64,000 nucleotides of DNA from Carposina sasakii. Lineage: Eukaryota; Arthropoda; Insecta; Lepidoptera; Carposinidae. Positions within the stretch are counted from its first letter, which is position 1; each line of letters begins with the position of its first letter. The notes under the pieces were generated by a model. The model was not told the origin of the DNA. It saw only the letters and a program-made list of their open reading frames with translations, and ran no database searches. The stretch spans positions 9,010,495 to 9,074,494 of the forward strand of contig CP053150.1 of NCBI GenBank assembly GCA_014607495.2. Reading direction: 5' to 3'. The position numbers and the translations under genes were made by a program. Below, one piece after another: positions 33,201 to 48,200 of this stretch.

Positions 33201-36200
33201 AGGCACGAGTAGTCCGTTTTTAGATTTTTATAGAGAATTTTGGTCAGCTACACATAATATAAACGAGGGTCTGATGATGGAGCCGCCGAAAAACAGACAG
33301 TGGAACTTTTTAGTAACAAAATCCCTCTATGGCAGGGGAGCCTACGTCCAGTAGTGGACTGCAATAGGCTTATGAAGATGAAGATAATTGTGTTAAGTCG
33401 TGTAATTATATGTTGCGTTAAGCCGTGTCCGAAGTAAGATTATAGAGGAAGAGGTAGACATGAGAATAACGAGATGACGGATAATAGGGATGACTGAAAG
33501 AAGAGTACCTACATATTGCACCGACCCCAAATGATTGGGAACAGGGCGGGAAGAAGGAGTGTAATTATATGTTGCTTATATATTGTCAGACGTAAAGTTT
33601 CGAAGTCTAGTCATTTCTCTCTTTTGTCATGTGGCCTATTTAATCATTTGCTGTCATATAAATCTGACAATATTATGCCTTCTAAACGTTGTACACGGCT
33701 TAACGCAATATATATTTTCCCTTTAGTAAAATTTTACTTTAGTAAGCTCGAGTTTTGGGAGGAAGTCGGTTTTTCGTTTTAAAAAAATTATTGACTATCA
33801 ATTGTTACTATGAGGGTGATGCTCAAAGCGTTGAAAAAAGTTATAGTTAAAAGAAATCTTAAAAAACTAGCATAAAAAAAAATATTTCCTTTTTTACTTA
33901 AAAGGCAAGTTTTTGTGAATGCATAGTCACAAAAAGCGCTTTCCAACTATATACGTCTGGTCCTTATTGGTCGGTGGGGATATTTTGCCCATCCTCCTTT
34001 CATCTAAATTAGTTAGTTTTTGCATAAACAAATAACTGAGTAACAAACATCCAAAATTTCTTTGCTTGGTGCATATTTCCTGCTAATCCAGTAATTTCTA
34101 ATCGTTAGACTGCTGTAGTACAAATTGGTCGAGAAGAAAGTTGGTGGAAATCAGAAAAACGAAGTTATGGGATCTAATCTCGACGAGGATGCATTTTTTA
34201 ATATTTAATGTTTATGATATAATTTAAAAAAGTAATATTAATTATTGTTTCATTGTCAGTAAAGTAGGTAGGTAGGTACTCTTTCGTTAATAATTGCCTT
34301 CCATCCATCTTCTCCAAATGACCAAACCATCGAAGCGTACCTTTCTCTATTCTTGTCACTACGAGTACGTCTTCTTTCACACCACCCAATTCTCTTAATA
34401 TCGTAATCAATTTTAATTTATTGCAAAATTTTAGTTGCTTTTCCTTCATTCGGGTAACAGTTAAGCAGTTGGCAACACAATCCTTCACGCAACTAGCATC
34501 CTTGCAAATTGTCATTGATGATTGTCATGTCAGTCATGTCATCAATTATGATAAAATTGCCGCATTCACGGAGCTATTGTTTATTGATAGCACTCCATCT
34601 AGTCAGAGCGGAGCGAAGACCAATCATTAATCTAAGGGCCTAGTCTAAGATTAGTCTAAACTCGATGTGCCTCTTTGAACTATATAACATCACGCAATTC
34701 TTTCAAGATCTTTATTTGAAGCTGTAATGGGATCCCATCAATCTGTATTACTACTACGACATTGAAAATACTTGAATGTCTTATTTAAATCCTCTCCATA
34801 AACATTACCAAAGCGCCCACGAAAAAGTACGTTGAATTCAAAGTCATTTTTGTAAGAATTTAAAACTAATGAGTCAAGTTCTTTTGTGTATCTAGAGAGA
34901 CAATTTGTCATATGAGGCATAAGTGCCCACATAAAGCGCGGACCAAACAGAACTAACAAAGGCTTTTCACGCGAACGACATAATAGAGGTGTTCGCCCAA
35001 ACATCTCCGCTAATGGTCGCCTCGCCGCCGGTTTAGGTATGGTCCATTATCTCATTTTTGTGAGACCCTCGACCATTTGTCAGTACATCATCTCCTTTCA
35101 GTTGCGGCCAGACAAATTGCGTAGAATTAGTCACGTGGTTGCGGCGAGGTGACGAAAAAGGTGACTCGTGAGCTTTGTGGGGACGGTGATCAATCTTACG
35201 CCCGTAGCCATTGTGGCACCTCGACAGTCCCCGCGGTCATGAACTCGTGGTTAGCCTTCAATGACTCGGGTGGACGGGATTGCTTAGTATTCACCTTAAA
35301 CACACCGCTATGTATTTAAAGACGTTCTTGATTATGCTTATTAGTCGCTTCAAGTCCTCGTTTAGTCACGTTGTTATACTTAGCAATTATATATTTTACA
35401 GATTGTATGACTTTTTGATCCGATACGTATAGGGTATCTAATGGAGGAAGGCATCAAAAGACCTAATAAGATAAAACACACTATATTTCAGAAAGTTTGG
35501 TCCGATGTTTAGAAATTACTATACCTATAGGTATATTTATACCTATCTACCTATTTACAGGATTAAGTATTAGGAATTTATGCAAAATTATTATAAAATT
35601 ATTAATAAATTCTTCACCCGAGTGGGAATCTCACCCACGACCACTGCAAACCGTACCAGCCGCTATAACCACTAAGGCACCGGGTCAATTACTCGGATGA
35701 CGAATTTTACCATCTCTTTTCTAAATTACATATTGGCAACGTTATTCTTCATCCCGATAGCTATATACTAGCCAAATCTCGGCAAACAAAGCTGAATCCC
35801 TCAGCACAATGTTTAAAGATGAAACGATCAACCATATCCTAACGGATTATATTAATGGAGAAGTGTTTTTATAAATTTATCTTAGTCAAGATATTATATA
35901 TTATAAAATTATTAATAAAGAAAATGGAAAAAATTCTTCACCCGAGTGGGAATCGAACCCACGACCACTGCAAACCGTGCCAGCCGCTATAACCACTAAG
36001 CCACCGGGTCAATTACTCGGATGACGAATTTTTAGAAATATCTGAATAGAAATTCCATCCTGTTTTTTTCTTCAACAATGTGGATTCGCATCGTAAGTAG
36101 ATAGAGGTCCTTACCTCCTAGAGAAAGCAGCCTCGCAATGGGCACAGCGGTACTTGCGGTCCCCCGTGTGCAACTTGACGTGGCGGTCGCGGGAGCGCTT

Positions 36201-39200
36201 GTGCTTGAACAGACGTGAACAGAACTCGCAACGGAACGGCATCTGGTCCGAGTGGCTCTGGAAAAGGAGATATCGATTTAAATAAGCTCGATGATTGATC
36301 GAATCATAATAAAGAAATCCAGAGCGATGGTTGGAGATTGGTTGGGTAGAATTGGCAGATTAGAAACACTATTATGTCCAAACTGGTTATTTCTGAAAAA
36401 TCTATTGCCTTATTAGCAGAGTTAAATCTTTTAAAGTTAAATGTTTTATACTCGTAATTTTAATAACCCACATGTGCAAATAGGTACAAAGTTTATGGCA
36501 AGAGGAACAAGAGAAAAATCTGATAACTATTGCTCGGGACATCATCATTTCAAATATTTCAATTTATATGACAACAACAACAACAATCAAACTAAAGAAA
36601 ATCTTCCTCGGCTATTCAATTTTCGGCAGCCAATCAACCTGGAATAGTAAAGTCATCTGGAAGCAACATCTCTATTACAATCTATCGGCTATGGGTTACG
36701 ATTGTCCGATTAAAATGTGTTAGTCATACAGTGATTGAAACGGAATACCACCGGGTGCTTTGAACATTAAAAACCATCGTGAGAACTGTCCGTGAACAAT
36801 GAGACTACCTCTGAATATATAAACGAAGAAAGTTTTTGTTATCGATATATTATTGAGTATATAGATAGGGTGGTGATAGCGACGTGCACCTTCCAAGCGG
36901 GAGGCGTAAGTTCGAAACTACTCACGGGCCTCTGTACCAATGAATTTATTTCATGTACAGATTTTAATGTTGCAAAATTGTCATTAACTCGTGCCTCGGA
37001 AAGCACGTAAAACCGTTGGTCCTGCGCCTGATCTCTCTCCAGTCGTGTCGGCTTTCCGTCCCATCGGACTATGAGACTGAGGGAATAGAGAGTGCATCTG
37101 TGTTTGCGCACACACTTGTGCACTATAATATCTCCTGCGTACCTGGCCAATCTCCGTAAAGATTGGTCGCCTTGGCCGAAATACGGTCGGAGATCATCAT
37201 CAATATATCGATAACAAAAACTTTCTTCGTTTATATAGTCATTATTTGGTTAAATTTACATATTTCTCTATGTGGTCTACAAAAAGAGAATGCGTATACC
37301 GTTAAAACCTAGGTTGCAATTTTGAGACAAATTACACTATCAAGCAAAAATGCATTGAACAAGTGGACAACGACAGTTCTCCATTGAGGGGTCGCCCACC
37401 ACCGGGCCCTACACCCTCCGCTGACCCTCGGATCTGCCGACTCATGATCACGAATACAAGACACTACTGTCGCAACGAGAAGCCAGATACAAGCACCTAG
37501 CATGCAACCATAAATACATAACTGCTAATCCGAAAACCAATTAAATTGTAGGGCCCGGTGGTGGGCGACCCCTCAATGGAAATTTAAACTTCCGAATAGT
37601 GACGCCTGATACAATTAAATATTTAACGACAGTTCTGGTTTGCAAGAATTATTACAAGAGATAGTTGCTGGCTTGTTGGGTACATACCTAAGATATTTTT
37701 TGTACACAACTGTATCAAAATAAGTATATCAAAAACCTACGGCTCAATGCCGGATCTGTAATGGGTGATAAGTTAATTGTTGGAAAAATTTAATCAAGAT
37801 AGTGAGAATTACTTTAGCTAATTGTGATCTAAAAATATCTTGTGATATTAGATTGGACATAGTAGGTACAGCCAGATACTGTTCTGTAACAGTAAAATGA
37901 ATAACAACAGTTTTGTAGTAACTGTGTTGTAACTATTCTTAACTGTAAGTATTATACAGGGTGTTTTTTCGTTACCACCCTTAACGAAGGGTACGTACTC
38001 TACACATGAAATAAAGTAAGTTTATGCCAAAAAAATGCTGGAAAACAATGTAATTTTTTTTGAATTTTTATTTTAATTACTTGATCAATTTTTTCATAGA
38101 CAAATATTAATTATTTCTCGTATAAAAAATCTTGCTACATACGTCTATGTGCATGTATACAGAAAAACGCAGTCTATTTACTCAACTTTGGACCCTAATA
38201 TCTTGGGAACCAGACACTTTCCATGCTTTAATGGAGAAAAATGATCGTGATGATGAGGAGATTCCGTAGTTTTCGGGAACGGTTGTCGGTTGACGACCAA
38301 AAAACACCCTGTATTGAATCCTGTGCTGATGCAGCGCTTCACAAGAATACATTCTCCTTCCGTGCATGTTGTAAGAGTTGACTAAAAATCTCGGACATTC
38401 TCCCAAGCGATAAGCTAGCAACTTGTCACTGATCATTTACATCTGTCCCCGCTATGTAAAACGCGACTCTGGAATCTCTATTTTGATGGTGCAATTCTGG
38501 CTACCCCATTTCGGGAACACAGCCATGTAGGTAGGATAATTAACGCTTTGTATTAAATAATTCGTACTAAGCTGATGACATGATCTTGCGCCATCATTAG
38601 ATAGTTGACCACATCTATAACATGGTTAGAGTCGACATCAAACGATTACCTGATGAATAAATTCACGATTAAATTTTTCAGCATTCAACTCATATCTTAT
38701 AGTGCGCTCTTTTACTTGCTTGCGTGTACCCCACCCCTATTTATTTAATATTTCGTTGCGTATATAACGCCTTTTTTTTATTACGTTATTATTACGTTGT
38801 GTGTTACCCGTATTTCTTGTTAACTTGTTTGTAAATTCATATAAACCCTTAACTAGGGTCATATTTAACCCATAACTTATAAATAAACTGTGATATATTT
38901 TTTATTTGCAGATTCTTTTGTTATTCCCTACTGGCTGTACCTAAGCCTTCAGTGGGATACCGGATAAGTATAAAAATACCAAAAAAGATACCCAATGTCC
39001 TTTACCATCAAAACAACAAAAGTAGGTACCTGTCCAAGTTTATGAAACATTACGTTCCGCATTAGGACCAGACGACGACCCGTCAAAGTTACACGCTGCT
39101 TGAAAGATTATTCATATGTGATAATTTGTATGTTAATAGCACTTAGAATTACTGGCACCGAGATAATGGCGCTTGGCCTTCGCATCGCCGTGAACTGGCA

Positions 39201-42200
39201 CCACAAAGACGCCCAAAATGGCGTTTTCTTCACGCTTTTCTAAATGACCACCACGGCGGCGACAGCTTTGAAATGACAGACTATGCTGACGGCCTGGACG
39301 AAGGCGAAATCCTGGCTATAGAATAGCACATGTAACCGAAACAAATTTTGTCTTTTCTATTTGCTTAGCCTGTGCTAATGTTTGCGAGGATCAGTTTAAG
39401 GATACGCAGTGACACTGTGTAATTGACTTGTGTTTTCAGTTTGCTGGTTCTACATACAAACGCGCTAGATCTTACGCGTAGGTAGGTATATTAGGATGTA
39501 ATATCATGAACGCCAAACGAAACTGGTTCCTATTTATACTTATTATAGAACTACTGACAGATACAGTGCGTTCTGAGGAAAAATAGATTACGCTCTATTT
39601 ACCTATGTCTTTCCTTCTATCCAACTCATTATCTATTAAAACGGCTAGCTGTATAACTCTATCTTTAGTTTATAACCAAATCACAAACGATTTTATTCAA
39701 TTTCACGCAGAAACCCAATGTCAGATTCATTCATGTAGGGTTTTGTTTTCAGAAATACTTACATCTATCTATATGAAGTACTGGATGTCAAAATATTATA
39801 AGCAACATAGGTATGTTAAATTTATTAATTCGAACTGGGTATAGAAATATTCCTGAATTTGAAATAAAGAATAATTTGAGAGATGAAATACTTATTCATG
39901 GCTTTGGTGCAAAATAAGGCCTCGGTTTCAAAAATAGGGTAAGACAGCAGACAACACTACTTTGTAGGATATCTGGCTAAATGAATACAAATCTGACAAG
40001 CTGTTCATCACGATGATATAATAGCCACATAATTCAGCTCCTAGAGACCGGGAATGATAGGCGATTAGGGCGGTTCCGCGGGGCGCTAACGAATTGAGAC
40101 GAGCGCTAATGGGGCGCTCAGGGGGCGGTAATTGGGCCAACACGGCAGTCTACTAACAACCATGTTTTCCTTGTTAGCACATAGTGGAGGAACCATCATC
40201 TTATCGTTATTATTGACACACAAGTCTGAGGTCTTCATTTACTGCTCATTCTAGACAGTTTTTATATGTACCTAACTATACCATCCCGATATTTTTGGCA
40301 ATTTATCTGTGCTTAGGAAAACGACACTAAATTCTATTCGGAAAGGTCCATTCAAGTTTATAGATTCTGCAATGTACTTACGGTATTGAAAAAATCCACA
40401 AATATTTAAAAGAGTATAGTGACATTATTTTATGCTAGTAGACGCCCGCCACTTCGTCCGCGTGGACTGCAGAAAAAAAGAAAATGTCGAAATTATCCGT
40501 AATAAAAAAATATTTTTCCGGGATAAATTATAGCTTATTTGTCATTCTGATATGTAAGCTATATTATAGTGAAGTTTCATCAAAATCCATTTAGTACTTT
40601 GCGCGAAAGAGCAACAAACATCCGTACATACATCCTCACAAACTTTTGCGTTTACAATATAAGTATCCATCCGCATTAATTAAATTGAGAAAAGTATCTG
40701 AGTATTAGAATCCATTATTAGAATGTTATTCTTCCTATAATGCTAAATCATAGTATGAACCAGTATACAAGCGCCAATTATCGGTGGGTCAAGAAATAGA
40801 TGTTCCTCGTTGAAGCTAATGACACTCACCAATCCAGGGTCCTAATTGTGCTAAGTGGTGGCGCTTCCGCCGGCGCCTGCGTCACTTTCAACTGGTATTC
40901 AGATTATAACCCGTTCCAAATCGATTTACATGACTAAGATAAGGTATCAGCAATAATTTGGTTTAGCCAGGTCCAGATCATCGGTCTTACGGGCTAACTC
41001 AACGACAATTATTAAATAGCCTTAGTAGTCATTTATTCATGTCAGTCTCGGGACATTCTCACAGGCCCAGAGCTAGAAACTTGTCACTGATCTTGTGTAT
41101 CTGGCTGGCCCCACTATTCTAAACATGGTGTAGGATCTCTGCAGTTTGATCCTGCAGTTCTGGCAACCCCAATTCGGGAATTATGTTTGTATGTCATTAA
41201 TGTCAATTTATACCTAATTCATCTTTAGAGTCGTTGCATTTTCAGTTTTTAAATAGCCAACGAGCAATGGTTTTCGGCTCTATGTGATAATAGACCACAA
41301 CAGGAATTACCATTGATTAATTCATTGACATCATAGACCAATGACTATGATGGGGGATATCACACGGACCGATACCAAAGTAACAAAACACATCTCTACT
41401 GAAAAGGCAGCCTAACATAGATTAATCTATACCATTTAAACAGCCTCTCGGATTTAACCGGTTTCGATTACAAAAGAAATGCTTTAAGTTTGACATCAAA
41501 CCGAAAATATCCTTATTCTAAATTACATGCACCGATTAGCAGTACCGTGAGTGTTGTCCGTCGCGTAGGCACAACCGTCGGGCATAAACATTCCCGCGGC
41601 ATGTTTACTCCTCTCGCTTAATTGCACCAATCGGACCCCGACAGAATTAATAAATCCGATCGTCCGTACACGATAAATCGCATCCGTCCTGCGCCCACGC
41701 AATCTCCGGCATTTTTACTGATCGGCAAGTGTGCTATCTGTCACTCGGCTTGGAGCTTCGCATATAATTGATTTAATAAAGTACGCAGTCTCAAGTTTAG
41801 GTTTCTTATCGGTCTATTTTAAGAGTCAGTGAGATTTTGCAAGTTACTTATATTAAAATGATTCCCCATTTTAATAAATTTTATATTAGAGTCAAGAGAA
41901 AAAACCTCTGCCTGATCCCCGTTAGCTGTAAATTTAGCAAAATATTGACTCCTGTCGCCGGAGTGCTTCGTGCGAGAATTCAATAAGGAGAGTCTCGATG
42001 TCCGCAGCGGGGGCTCGGCCCCTGGGTGCATGCGGAGCCCCGGGCCCGCGGGGCTCCCGCCACGACACTGCACTTTTGCTTATGGTGGAAAGACACGCGA
42101 AAGACGTCATGGTTTAGCAAATAAATCTGCAAATAACAAACACATAACAACTGGCAATGATTGGAAAAATTATAAAGATGATGGTTTGAAAAAATGTGTT

Positions 42201-45200
42201 TGCAAAACAAGTTTTAGTTCCTGGGCGTGAAAATTTGAATACACATCAAATTTTTTAACTGATATTGTGCTAGTTACTATAAAGTAATAAAGGCTCGGTA
42301 ACTAATGTTACCGATATCAGTATAATTTCTGACTCAGCGTACTGTTCCTTTCACCAAACCGTAGCTACTACCGTTTACCGTGAGACAGGCCGACATCATA
42401 ATACGTATCTTCAACGAGATTTCCGCGTAAGGCTCACCAAGGCGCTCAGTAACGGACCTGGGGCACCGCGACGATAGCCAATAAACGGATGGAAATGAGC
42501 AGCTTTCTCAGCGTCACATGTTCACACAGGGTCGGCATATCGCGGTCGTTTTAGTAGTTTTATTCATGTTGTTTACTTTTATTACCTCGAGTACAAAGTT
42601 GAATGGGTTCTTGTAGATAAGTGACCGTAGTGTTTCATTATTTCTAAAATAAATTACTCCAGTTACTTATGGAACCCTAACATTACCTACATGAAGACAC
42701 AATTTCTAACAATTCCATCTGATAGGGATTTTTGCACTTTGGTATTAGGTTTTGCCTACATCCGCTTCTATAATAGAAAAATACGGCCGCAACAAACAAG
42801 ATAGTTCACAACAAACTCTTGACCACTTGCGCAATAACTTTTTACGGTAGTATTCTTCTCGCGATGTATTCGAGGAGAGCACGTTCTTAACATTAGTAAG
42901 ATAAAATAATGCAGAAAACTGGAAACATAACCACGACGAAATGGGCGAAGGAAAAAAAATTCGGATTATGACATTCTCATAAACGCCCGGTTCTTCGAAA
43001 CAGAAGCGCAACGGGTGACGATAGTCAGACCAGATAACGAGGTTTATATAACATACAGGAGCGTGAGATTTGACTCGACAATTACTTAGTCATTCGTAAA
43101 AATGCTGAATAGGTACCTACCGGGGTGAAACTACCAATAAATAGCAATCAAAATGCATCATTCAAACACGACCAGGCACTGCGGTCATCGATCAATCCGT
43201 TAACTTAGTAGTAATTTAGACGGGATGATAAAATCATGTCTATAAAGTTGAGAAACTTGATAAGTTAATTGGAAGTTAGGATCACATCGAGAGCAATGTT
43301 GTTGTGGGTGTAATGGCAGACACGAAGATCTAGGCTCACTCTGTTTTACGATCGCGATTGGCTACACATCTATCTCCTGTCTGTCGGCCGGGCTCTATCA
43401 ACGATTTCGCCAATTTAATTAATTCCGATAGCGAGGCACTGTTAGAAGCAGTAAAATTCGCCGTATTAAAATAGCTCTACACGCCCTCTATAACTACATT
43501 TCACAAGAGATGTATTCCCGTAATGATCTCCTTTCCCGCGGTGTGGTTGAGGTGGGCTAAGACTAAAGAGTTGTTATCGGGACCTTATTTCCGGCCGTCA
43601 CCGTCTGTCCGCGAGACGATCATTGCGCGATACATTTGTCGGCACCTCGCCGGCCAGCGGCCGCGCATTCGACGATAGGGATCTGCGCAGACCCAACGGT
43701 CTCTAGGCAATTGCATGCTGATAATCTAAAATTGAAATCCTGGAATATTTTTCTTCGCTTAGCATTAAATATCAAAGGTGACGCTTTTGCCACTTTAGGT
43801 GTACGTGTAGATTCGTATCCGCCGAGTGTAGGCGTTGCGCGCGGCGGCATGTAAAGTGACGTTTCTATTTGCCTTATCGCAGCTAGATCTGTCGCAGGTT
43901 GTGTTGTAATCGTAGCGGAGTGAGATCGGCGGAACACAAAGGATTCGAGATGTGCGGCGTAATGGGCCTCACGTCACAAGGCTAGTGAGCAGTGCAAGGC
44001 GACGCGATGCATATCTCAGCGACTCTGTAAATGGGCCGTTTTGGGTATCTACTTGCTAATGAAGCTGCATTGCGAAACTGGACTGTGAATTCACAGATAT
44101 GATGGCGCACGGTATTGTTGTGCTGTTAGGCGAGTTGTTTTATTGCAGTAGACGGCGACTATCTTGGACCTGTGTTAGCTATTAAGCCCCCGAGCTTGGG
44201 AGATTTTATCTGTGTAATTTCAGTCTGGTTTGTAACTAGAGCGAGTGGTTATGATAACTTACAATGTCCTAAGCTTTCCATGGACTTTCTACAATTGCTA
44301 AAATACGGTTACCTCTTATGAAACCAAAAAATAAAACAATGTACCCACCTAAGTACTTACCCACCTAAACTCTTTGACTAGAATTTAGTACACAAAAAAT
44401 CACAATAAAGAACAAATACCAACCAATTGCAGATCGAAGATATGAAACGAGTAAAAAGCTCGCCTTGTCTCCCAAGCAATAGCTTGTCTCTTTTTGCAAG
44501 AACATAGAAAGGAATAAGTAAGATAATTCCTGTAAGTCTAACCTGCTCATGTTTCTTAAGATACGAGAGCCTCGGAAAGGCCTTATCGCAGAACTGACAC
44601 TGGTACGGGGTATGCTCCGTGGCGCCCAGGGTGAAGGGGGGCTCGGCGTCTCCGTCAGCTGCCGAGGTCGGCGTGGACGCGGGAGATGGAGACGGTTCCG
44701 GAGTGGACGACTGCCAGGAACTGCCGGCAGTGCTTCCCACACTACCCAGGGCTTCTGCAACAAAGGGAATTCATTTTAGAAAGACGTGCCACTTGCAAAA
44801 GATCTGATTTATCAGGAAATTTGGTCCATCCAGTGATATGGAAATTCCTACATCACAATTCACAGGCTTTCATTTTTATCAATTTATTTAAAAAAAAATT
44901 GTAGTGGTCTGATTCTAAAACTGGATATTGTGGGATTTTATCTTTAGCTATAACTACTCCGCTACCAACATCAAAATCTCCAGATCTACGAGTAACCATG
45001 AACTGCACACAACAAACAGTCTCGAGAGAGCACCATAAATATCGGTAAAGCCACATATTTCGGCGTTAGGGCCAAGACACCTCGAGTAGCGTGAAATATA
45101 AACAAATTGAATGAAGGCACATCCCCATCAGATCCCATCACTGCAAATGATGAGTAATGTGACGACGACGGCCGCAAGCTTCGCCTATTTAAAATATAGC

Positions 45201-48200
45201 ATATTATCAAAACATAGTAGCGTCGTAAAATGGAAGGTAAAATGTATAAATAACAATTACTGCTTCAGAATTGCGCGGCAGGAAAATATTTGCGGTTTGT
45301 AAAAAAAATAGTTTTATTACAATTGTGTTGGCACTGAAGTTTATGGATGTAGCTTAACAAAAAGCAATTACATTTTTCGTTATTCATTTGGATTGTGGTA
45401 GGAGATGTGTGACACTATTCGATTTTTATTGCCTGTTGCATAATCTTTTCAAATTATATGAAAGCGATGATCCTAAATGGGTTGAAATAAGTGAGGTTAT
45501 AGGCATTTTGTTCAAGTAGAAGGTTAGTATATTTATAATAAGCGTTGACAGTTTTTATTCTTTATTTATAAGGTGAACTTTCTAGTCATCTGGGCATCTA
45601 GTGGTATATTTTGAAATAAAGAGATAATTGTGGCTGTACAGTGTGGCTGTAGGTAGGTACGTACGCAATGGAGGCAGTTACGTGCACCCTTATTCAGGAG
45701 CTGGATATTGAAATATGGTAGTGGATATTGATTGTCTATTACATTTGTATAGGGTATTTACCCTTTTAAATGAAACCATATATTCGTGGCTTATGATTGC
45801 ATAACAAGAGTCGGCGCAACGCCATAACGAATCCTAGAGGATATGACCGCAGTAGTGGGTATCACTTTACGCAGTAGGTGTAGTGTCGGTGGCAAGTGAA
45901 ACGGTCGTAATTATTGCCGATTGGTACAATTCCCGAAGGCGCCGGCGCGCGGCGGTGGGCGGCGGAAGCGCACATCCTAATTGTGGCCCGTCTGAGACAC
46001 CTCGACCGGCGCCTCGGCAATCAACGCCTATCACCTATCACTTGGACCTGCTCGTAGAGTCATAATACGAGCTGGTGAATGAGAAAATGATTTTGATAGC
46101 GGAAGCTTTCTTAGGGTTTCATACCCAAAATGTAAAAAAGAGACCCTTTTACAAGAATATCATTGAAAAGCGGCCAAGTGCGAGTCGGACTCGTCCATGA
46201 AGGGTTTCGTATGAAAGGTAATAATAATAATAATAATAAGCCCGCAGGGCAGCTTGTGGCGAGCTTGTTCCCACGGACCTGAAGTGCTCCCGGGGGAAGA
46301 CCCTGTTCCCCATCTCCGGCGCCGGAGTGAGGTCTGACGAGGAACAGTTCCCCCACCTCTGTCTTGCCTTCGCCGGCTGGGCAGAGTGGAGTCGCGAGAG
46401 CTATGACAGCTCGAGGGTGGACGTGCCCGTCAGTAAGTGGCAAGTTGGCTTCGGCTTAAAGTCCAGGGGCACCCCTCCACCCTAGCCGCTCACCAAATGT
46501 TGCCCCCTTTGTCGCTCCATGCGTGCGGCCGTTTCAGGGGGCCCATGAAATGAGTCGGCGAGTCACCGCATGCCAACAAACAATTATGAGACTTGGTTGT
46601 AATGGCAGGCGTCCGTTAGTCTCCTTCAATAGCCCAGTTACCCAACCCCACCCAACATTCAGCCCCATAGCCCATGACCTTTGTTTCCATCGCATGACAT
46701 AGATCTGCACTCCAATAGTCTTGCACATGGCGGGGACCATCGCCGGGTGTATCATATTGTGCGGTCGGCGATGGTATTCGCCATGTGTATCCAATCCCAA
46801 ACCATATTAAAAGTTCTCTAAAAAGGGCCTCTACTTCTTGGCCACGGCCCGATGCACGCCTCTCAAAGGACCGGGACTCTGTAGTCCCGAGAATTTAAAC
46901 AGAGATACAATAATAATAATAATAATTTATTTTCAATGTACACACATTACTTAGTTACATTATTACACATTAATTATAGAATATTAGTGTACGTGTGTAC
47001 ACTGTAGAAGAATTTATTTTGCATACGTTAACTATGATACCCACACTAGGCTTAAGGCCTGTCTCGTGGTTATCGAAGATACATTTAGCTCAAGAAAAAC
47101 AAAGTTTACAAAAATATATGTAACAGTTAACACTTAACAAAAATTGTCAGGGTACAGAATTAAGACTTTTAAGTTATATCTAAGGTACTATGCGAGTACC
47201 TATATTCTTGTAGGTACCTATAAAAATAATAAACTGACTTTAAAAAAAAAAAATTAACCGACTTCAAACTTTAACTAAAAAGCAATAAATAACGTAACTA
47301 ATTTATCTACTTAATACATATTAAATATCTCAAACTATTTAAATATTTACAACTTAATACCTAATACTTTAATAAAGTCATCTTTAACTATTTAAATATT
47401 TATAATTATCACATATTTTTTGGAGTCGGTGCCAGCCTAGGTAACGTAGTGTTGATGGACGCGCGCGACTGGCAAAGCCACACACACGGCAAAATACAAT
47501 ACGGTGTAGTAGGCAGCGGTAATGCAATTTCCTATTCTTGGTTTTACTATTTAGTGTGGGTCAGTTTTCTTAATTACATTTATTTGTTTGGCTGGCACCG
47601 ACTCCAAAAAATATGTGATAATTATAAATAGTTAAAGATGACTTTATTAAAGTATTATGTATTAAGTTGTAAATATTTAAATAGTTTGAGATATTTAATA
47701 TGTATTAAGTAGATAAATTAGTTACGTTATTTATCGCTTTTTAGTTAAAGTTTGAAGTCGGTTAATTTTTTTTTTTAAAGTCAGTTTATTTCTCGATTTT
47801 TAGTTGTGTTAATGCGTTGTGGACTTAAATAGATGCTAGTTTATACAGGCTGATTTTTGGTCGTCAACGTTCCCGAAAACTACGTAATCTCCTCATCATC
47901 ACTATCATTTTTCTCCTTGGAAGCATACCTGGGAAGTGTCTGGTTTCCAAAATATTAGGGTCCAAAGTTGAGTAAATAGACTGCATTTTTCTGCATGAAT
48001 GCACATAGACGCGCGTAGCAAGATTTTTCACGAGATATAATTAATATATGTCTATAAAAAAACTAACATAAACACTGGACACTATACATTTCGCCGATCA
48101 AGTACCTAATAAAAAAATTGTTTCAAAAAAATTTACATCGTTTCTCAGCATTTTTTTTTTGCATAAACTTACTTTATTTGATGTATAGAGTACGTACCCT

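Larger units (their letters stand above)
32067..36114. other. Oaz intron 3, repeat-rich
   Basis: Holds three copies of SINE family S1, a family P copy, a reverse-transcriptase remnant (34253-34515) and an unrecognised 88-aa minus-strand frame (34738-35004). The 35.03-35.33 kb stretch is GC-richer and unique, with no exon signal I can support. Confidence 0.55.
36258..44542. other. Oaz intron 2
   Basis: 36.8-38.5 kb holds a SINE inside an inverted repeat, a foldback and a family A copy. 41035-41195 is a family M relative. 41.2-44.2 kb is mostly free of recognised repeats, with a CpG-rich block at 41.98-42.07 kb and several GC-richer segments (43.5-44.0 kb). ORFs there have no similarity I recognise. 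Noncoding regulatory DNA of Oaz is possible but only inferred. Confidence 0.45.

Noticed and set aside
34738..35004. An 88-aa minus-strand ORF in Oaz intron 3
   Set aside because: The translation looks ordinary in composition but I recognise no family, and no splice sites or start context support it. Left as unassigned.
43620..43937. A 105-aa minus-strand ORF in Oaz intron 2
   Set aside because: Overlaps an ORF on the other strand in a GC-rich block. The Oaz frame is already complete without it, and no similarity is apparent.
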